Shown here: positions 54,543-55,956 of the stretch, in pieces
How the letters are laid out: each line of letters opens with the position of its first letter
Numbering within the stretch: position 1 is the first letter of the stretch
NCBI GenBank assembly: GCA_041398785.1
Contig: JAWKUA010000032.1
Location: forward strand, 1 to 55,956
DNA from: Planctomycetaceae bacterium
Lineage (GTDB): Bacteria; Planctomycetota; Planctomycetia; Planctomycetales; Planctomycetaceae
Length of the DNA: 55,956 bases
Direction of reading: 5' to 3'
Position numbers and translations under genes: made by a program
Notes under the pieces: generated by a model
What the model saw: the letters and a program-made list of their open reading frames with translations, nothing else
What the model was told of the DNA's origin: nothing
Databases searched by the model: none

Positions 54543-55955
54543 TCAGCCGCCGAACTTTGTTTTCGGAACCTCCAGCGGATAGAAGCGATCGCCGGACGAC
54601 GCCATCTGCTTCAGCATCTCCGGAGCTTCAAACCGTTTTCCGAGAGACTCGTACTTCGCGGCACGATCGACAATCGCGGCGGCTCCTTCGTTGTCACACC
54701 ATGCCAGCAGGCCGCCTCGAAACGGCGGAAATCCGGTTCCGAGAATCATCGCCATATCAACGTGCGCCGGCTCGGAAACGATGCTCTGTTCCAGAGCCCG
54801 CACGGCTTCCAGCAGCATTGCCAGAAACAACCGGTCGGTGATTTCCTCAGTGGTGTGTGATTTCGAATCAACGCGAGCCGCGGCGAGGACGGATTCGAAA
54901 TCGGGATCGTCCGCAGGCTTGCCTTTGGGGCCGACGTATTTTCGAAACCCGCTGCCGGATTTTTTCCCGAGTCGTCCGAGTTCCACCATCTGTTTCAGAA
55001 TATCGTGCTGCAGAGCGCGATCGGAATAGGCTTTGACCAGCACGTCTCCGGCGAAGTAAGCAACGTCGATGCCCACCATGTCGTGCAGTGCGATCGGGCC
55101 GACCGGCATTCCAAACCGCGTCGCGGCCCTGTCGATCGCATCCATCGGCGCGCCTTCCAGCAGCAACTGGACGGCTTCCGCCATGTAGGGCATCAAAACG
55201 CGATTGACCAGAAATCCGGCGCAGTCGTTAACGACAATGGGCGTCTTGCCGATCCGCCGGGCGAGACCGACAACGGTCGACACGGTTTCGTCGCTGGTCT
55301 GTTCGCCGCGAATGACTTCGACCAGAGCCATGCGGTCGACGGGAGAGAAAAAGTGCATGCCGACGAAACGTTCGGCCGCCGGAGCCGACCTGGCCATGCG
55401 CGAAATGGAAATCGTCGATGTGTTGCTGGCCAGTATCGCGTCGCCGCGCATGACTTCCGCAAGTTGACCGTAGATCTTCGTCTTGAGTGCCTCATTTTCC
55501 GGAACCGCTTCAACCACGATGTCACAGTCAGCGAAGATGCTGTGCGACGTCGACGTACTGAGCATCGCGAGCATCCGGGCGAGATCGTCAGTGGTGGCCC
55601 GGCCGATTTTGATCCGGCTTTCGACGACTTTGGACGCGGCCTGCAGGCCCGCCGCAATACGATCGTTGTCGATGTCGACCATGGCTGTCGGAATGTCGCG
55701 ACGTGCGCTGGCGGTGGCGATGCCGGCTCCCATCAGTCCGGTGCCCAGCACGCCGACTCGCGCGATGTCGCGTGGCGGCACCGCTCGCAGATCGATGCCC
55801 GGATTCCGGTCCACCGCATTTCCACGAAAGAACACGCCGATCAGATTCGCCGCGGAAGAAGACTGCATGATCTCCAGAGCGGCATCACGTTCCACCTGCA
55901 GTGCCTGATCCAGCGGAAGATTGATCCCGTCACGAATCGCTTTCAGCGCTACCAG
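54543..55955 (-). CDS. fadB: 3-hydroxyacyl-CoA dehydrogenase / enoyl-CoA hydratase alpha subunit (FadB/FadJ-like), N-terminus beyond window
   Basis: C-terminal 470 residues of the multifunctional beta-oxidation protein; the frame is open to the window edge, so the enoyl-CoA hydratase half lies outside. Visible: the end of the hydratase linker (ALKAIRDGINLPLDQALQVE), the NAD-binding motif VGVLGTGLMGAGIATASARR, CDIVVEAVPENEALKTKIYG, ASNTSTISISRMARSAPAAE and the catalytic histidine in FVGMHFFSPVDRMALVEVIR. The C-terminal dehydrogenase domains follow (NDCAGFLVNRVLMPYMAEAV and GTGFPPFRGGLLAWCDNEGA). First visible gene of the fad operon. Confidence 0.92.
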   Translation of the reverse strand: MVALKAIRDGINLPLDQALQVERDAALEIMQSSSAANLIGVFFRGNAVDRNPGIDLRAVPPRDIARVGVLGTGLMGAGIATASARRDIPTAMVDIDNDRIAAGLQAASKVVESRIKIGRATTDDLARMLAMLSTSTSHSIFADCDIVVEAVPENEALKTKIYGQLAEVMRGDAILASNTSTISISRMARSAPAAERFVGMHFFSPVDRMALVEVIRGEQTSDETVSTVVGLARRIGKTPIVVNDCAGFLVNRVLMPYMAEAVQLLLEGAPMDAIDRAATRFGMPVGPIALHDMVGIDVAYFAGDVLVKAYSDRALQHDILKQMVELGRLGKKSGSGFRKYVGPKGKPADDPDFESVLAAARVDSKSHTTEEITDRLFLAMLLEAVRALEQSIVSEPAHVDMAMILGTGFPPFRGGLLAWCDNEGAAAIVDRAAKYESLGKRFEAPEMLKQMASSGDRFYPLEVPKTKFGG

Positions 55956-55956
55956 A

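Overview
This window most likely comes from a planctomycete (Planctomycetota) chromosome. The evidence is a DUF1559 pilin-like protein, a beta-helix surface protein with an LEPR-like N-terminal signature, a PhoPQ-related protein, a ceramidase-like enzyme and small lipoproteins, all in GC-rich DNA. No tRNA or rRNA gene was seen.

Bases 1-18149 hold one co-directional respiratory cluster: narC (5'-truncated), narG, narH, narJ, narI, two narK transporters, then six genes matching alternative complex III (actABCDEF). Key ligands are visible: NarG H40/C44/C48/C83 and D213, NarI H58/H68/H186/H204, five haem sites in ActA and four Fe-S cysteine sets in ActB. The layout suggests a quinol/cytochrome c branch wired directly to a nitrate reductase, or to a nitrite oxidoreductase running in reverse. 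No cytochrome oxidase genes follow. Most genes here carry single-base frameshifts that leave the rest of the protein intact, which points to sequence error more than decay.

Bases 18628-41708 look like accessory or mobile DNA. They hold a MobF relaxase-helicase with a small partner gene, an RHH antitoxin/PIN toxin pair, an ArdC-type antirestriction protein preceded by a strongly structured non-coding element, and a tightly overlapping operon of alpha/beta hydrolase, caspase-like protease and helical-repeat protein. A bacterial-type PARG, an IS66 element lying against an ISAs1 fragment, a retropepsin-like pair, and a CRISPR adaptation module (fused cas4-cas1, cas2, about 21 repeats) with no effector gene follow. 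A second copy of the relaxase 5' end survives as a fragment near 41.63 kb, beyond the array and a large secreted beta-helix gene.

Bases 41733-55956 look like ordinary planctomycete chromosome: an AbrB-like protein, an esterase and ceramidase-like pair, a PhoPQ-related protein, a lipoprotein plus DUF1559 pair, a TetR regulator with palindromic operators, a secreted ChbG-like deacetylase, and a fadB-fadA-fadD beta-oxidation operon running off the end. An 86-bp hairpin repeat (MITE-like) occurs in two close copies and one diverged copy; one copy abuts the start of the lipoprotein gene.

The best candidates for something new are the hydrolase-caspase-helical operon (25565-28952), the orphan Cas4-Cas1/Cas2 module with its partly scrambled array, the structured element ahead of ardC, and the nar-act fusion cluster. 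All assignments come from reading the sequence by eye; no database search was run.
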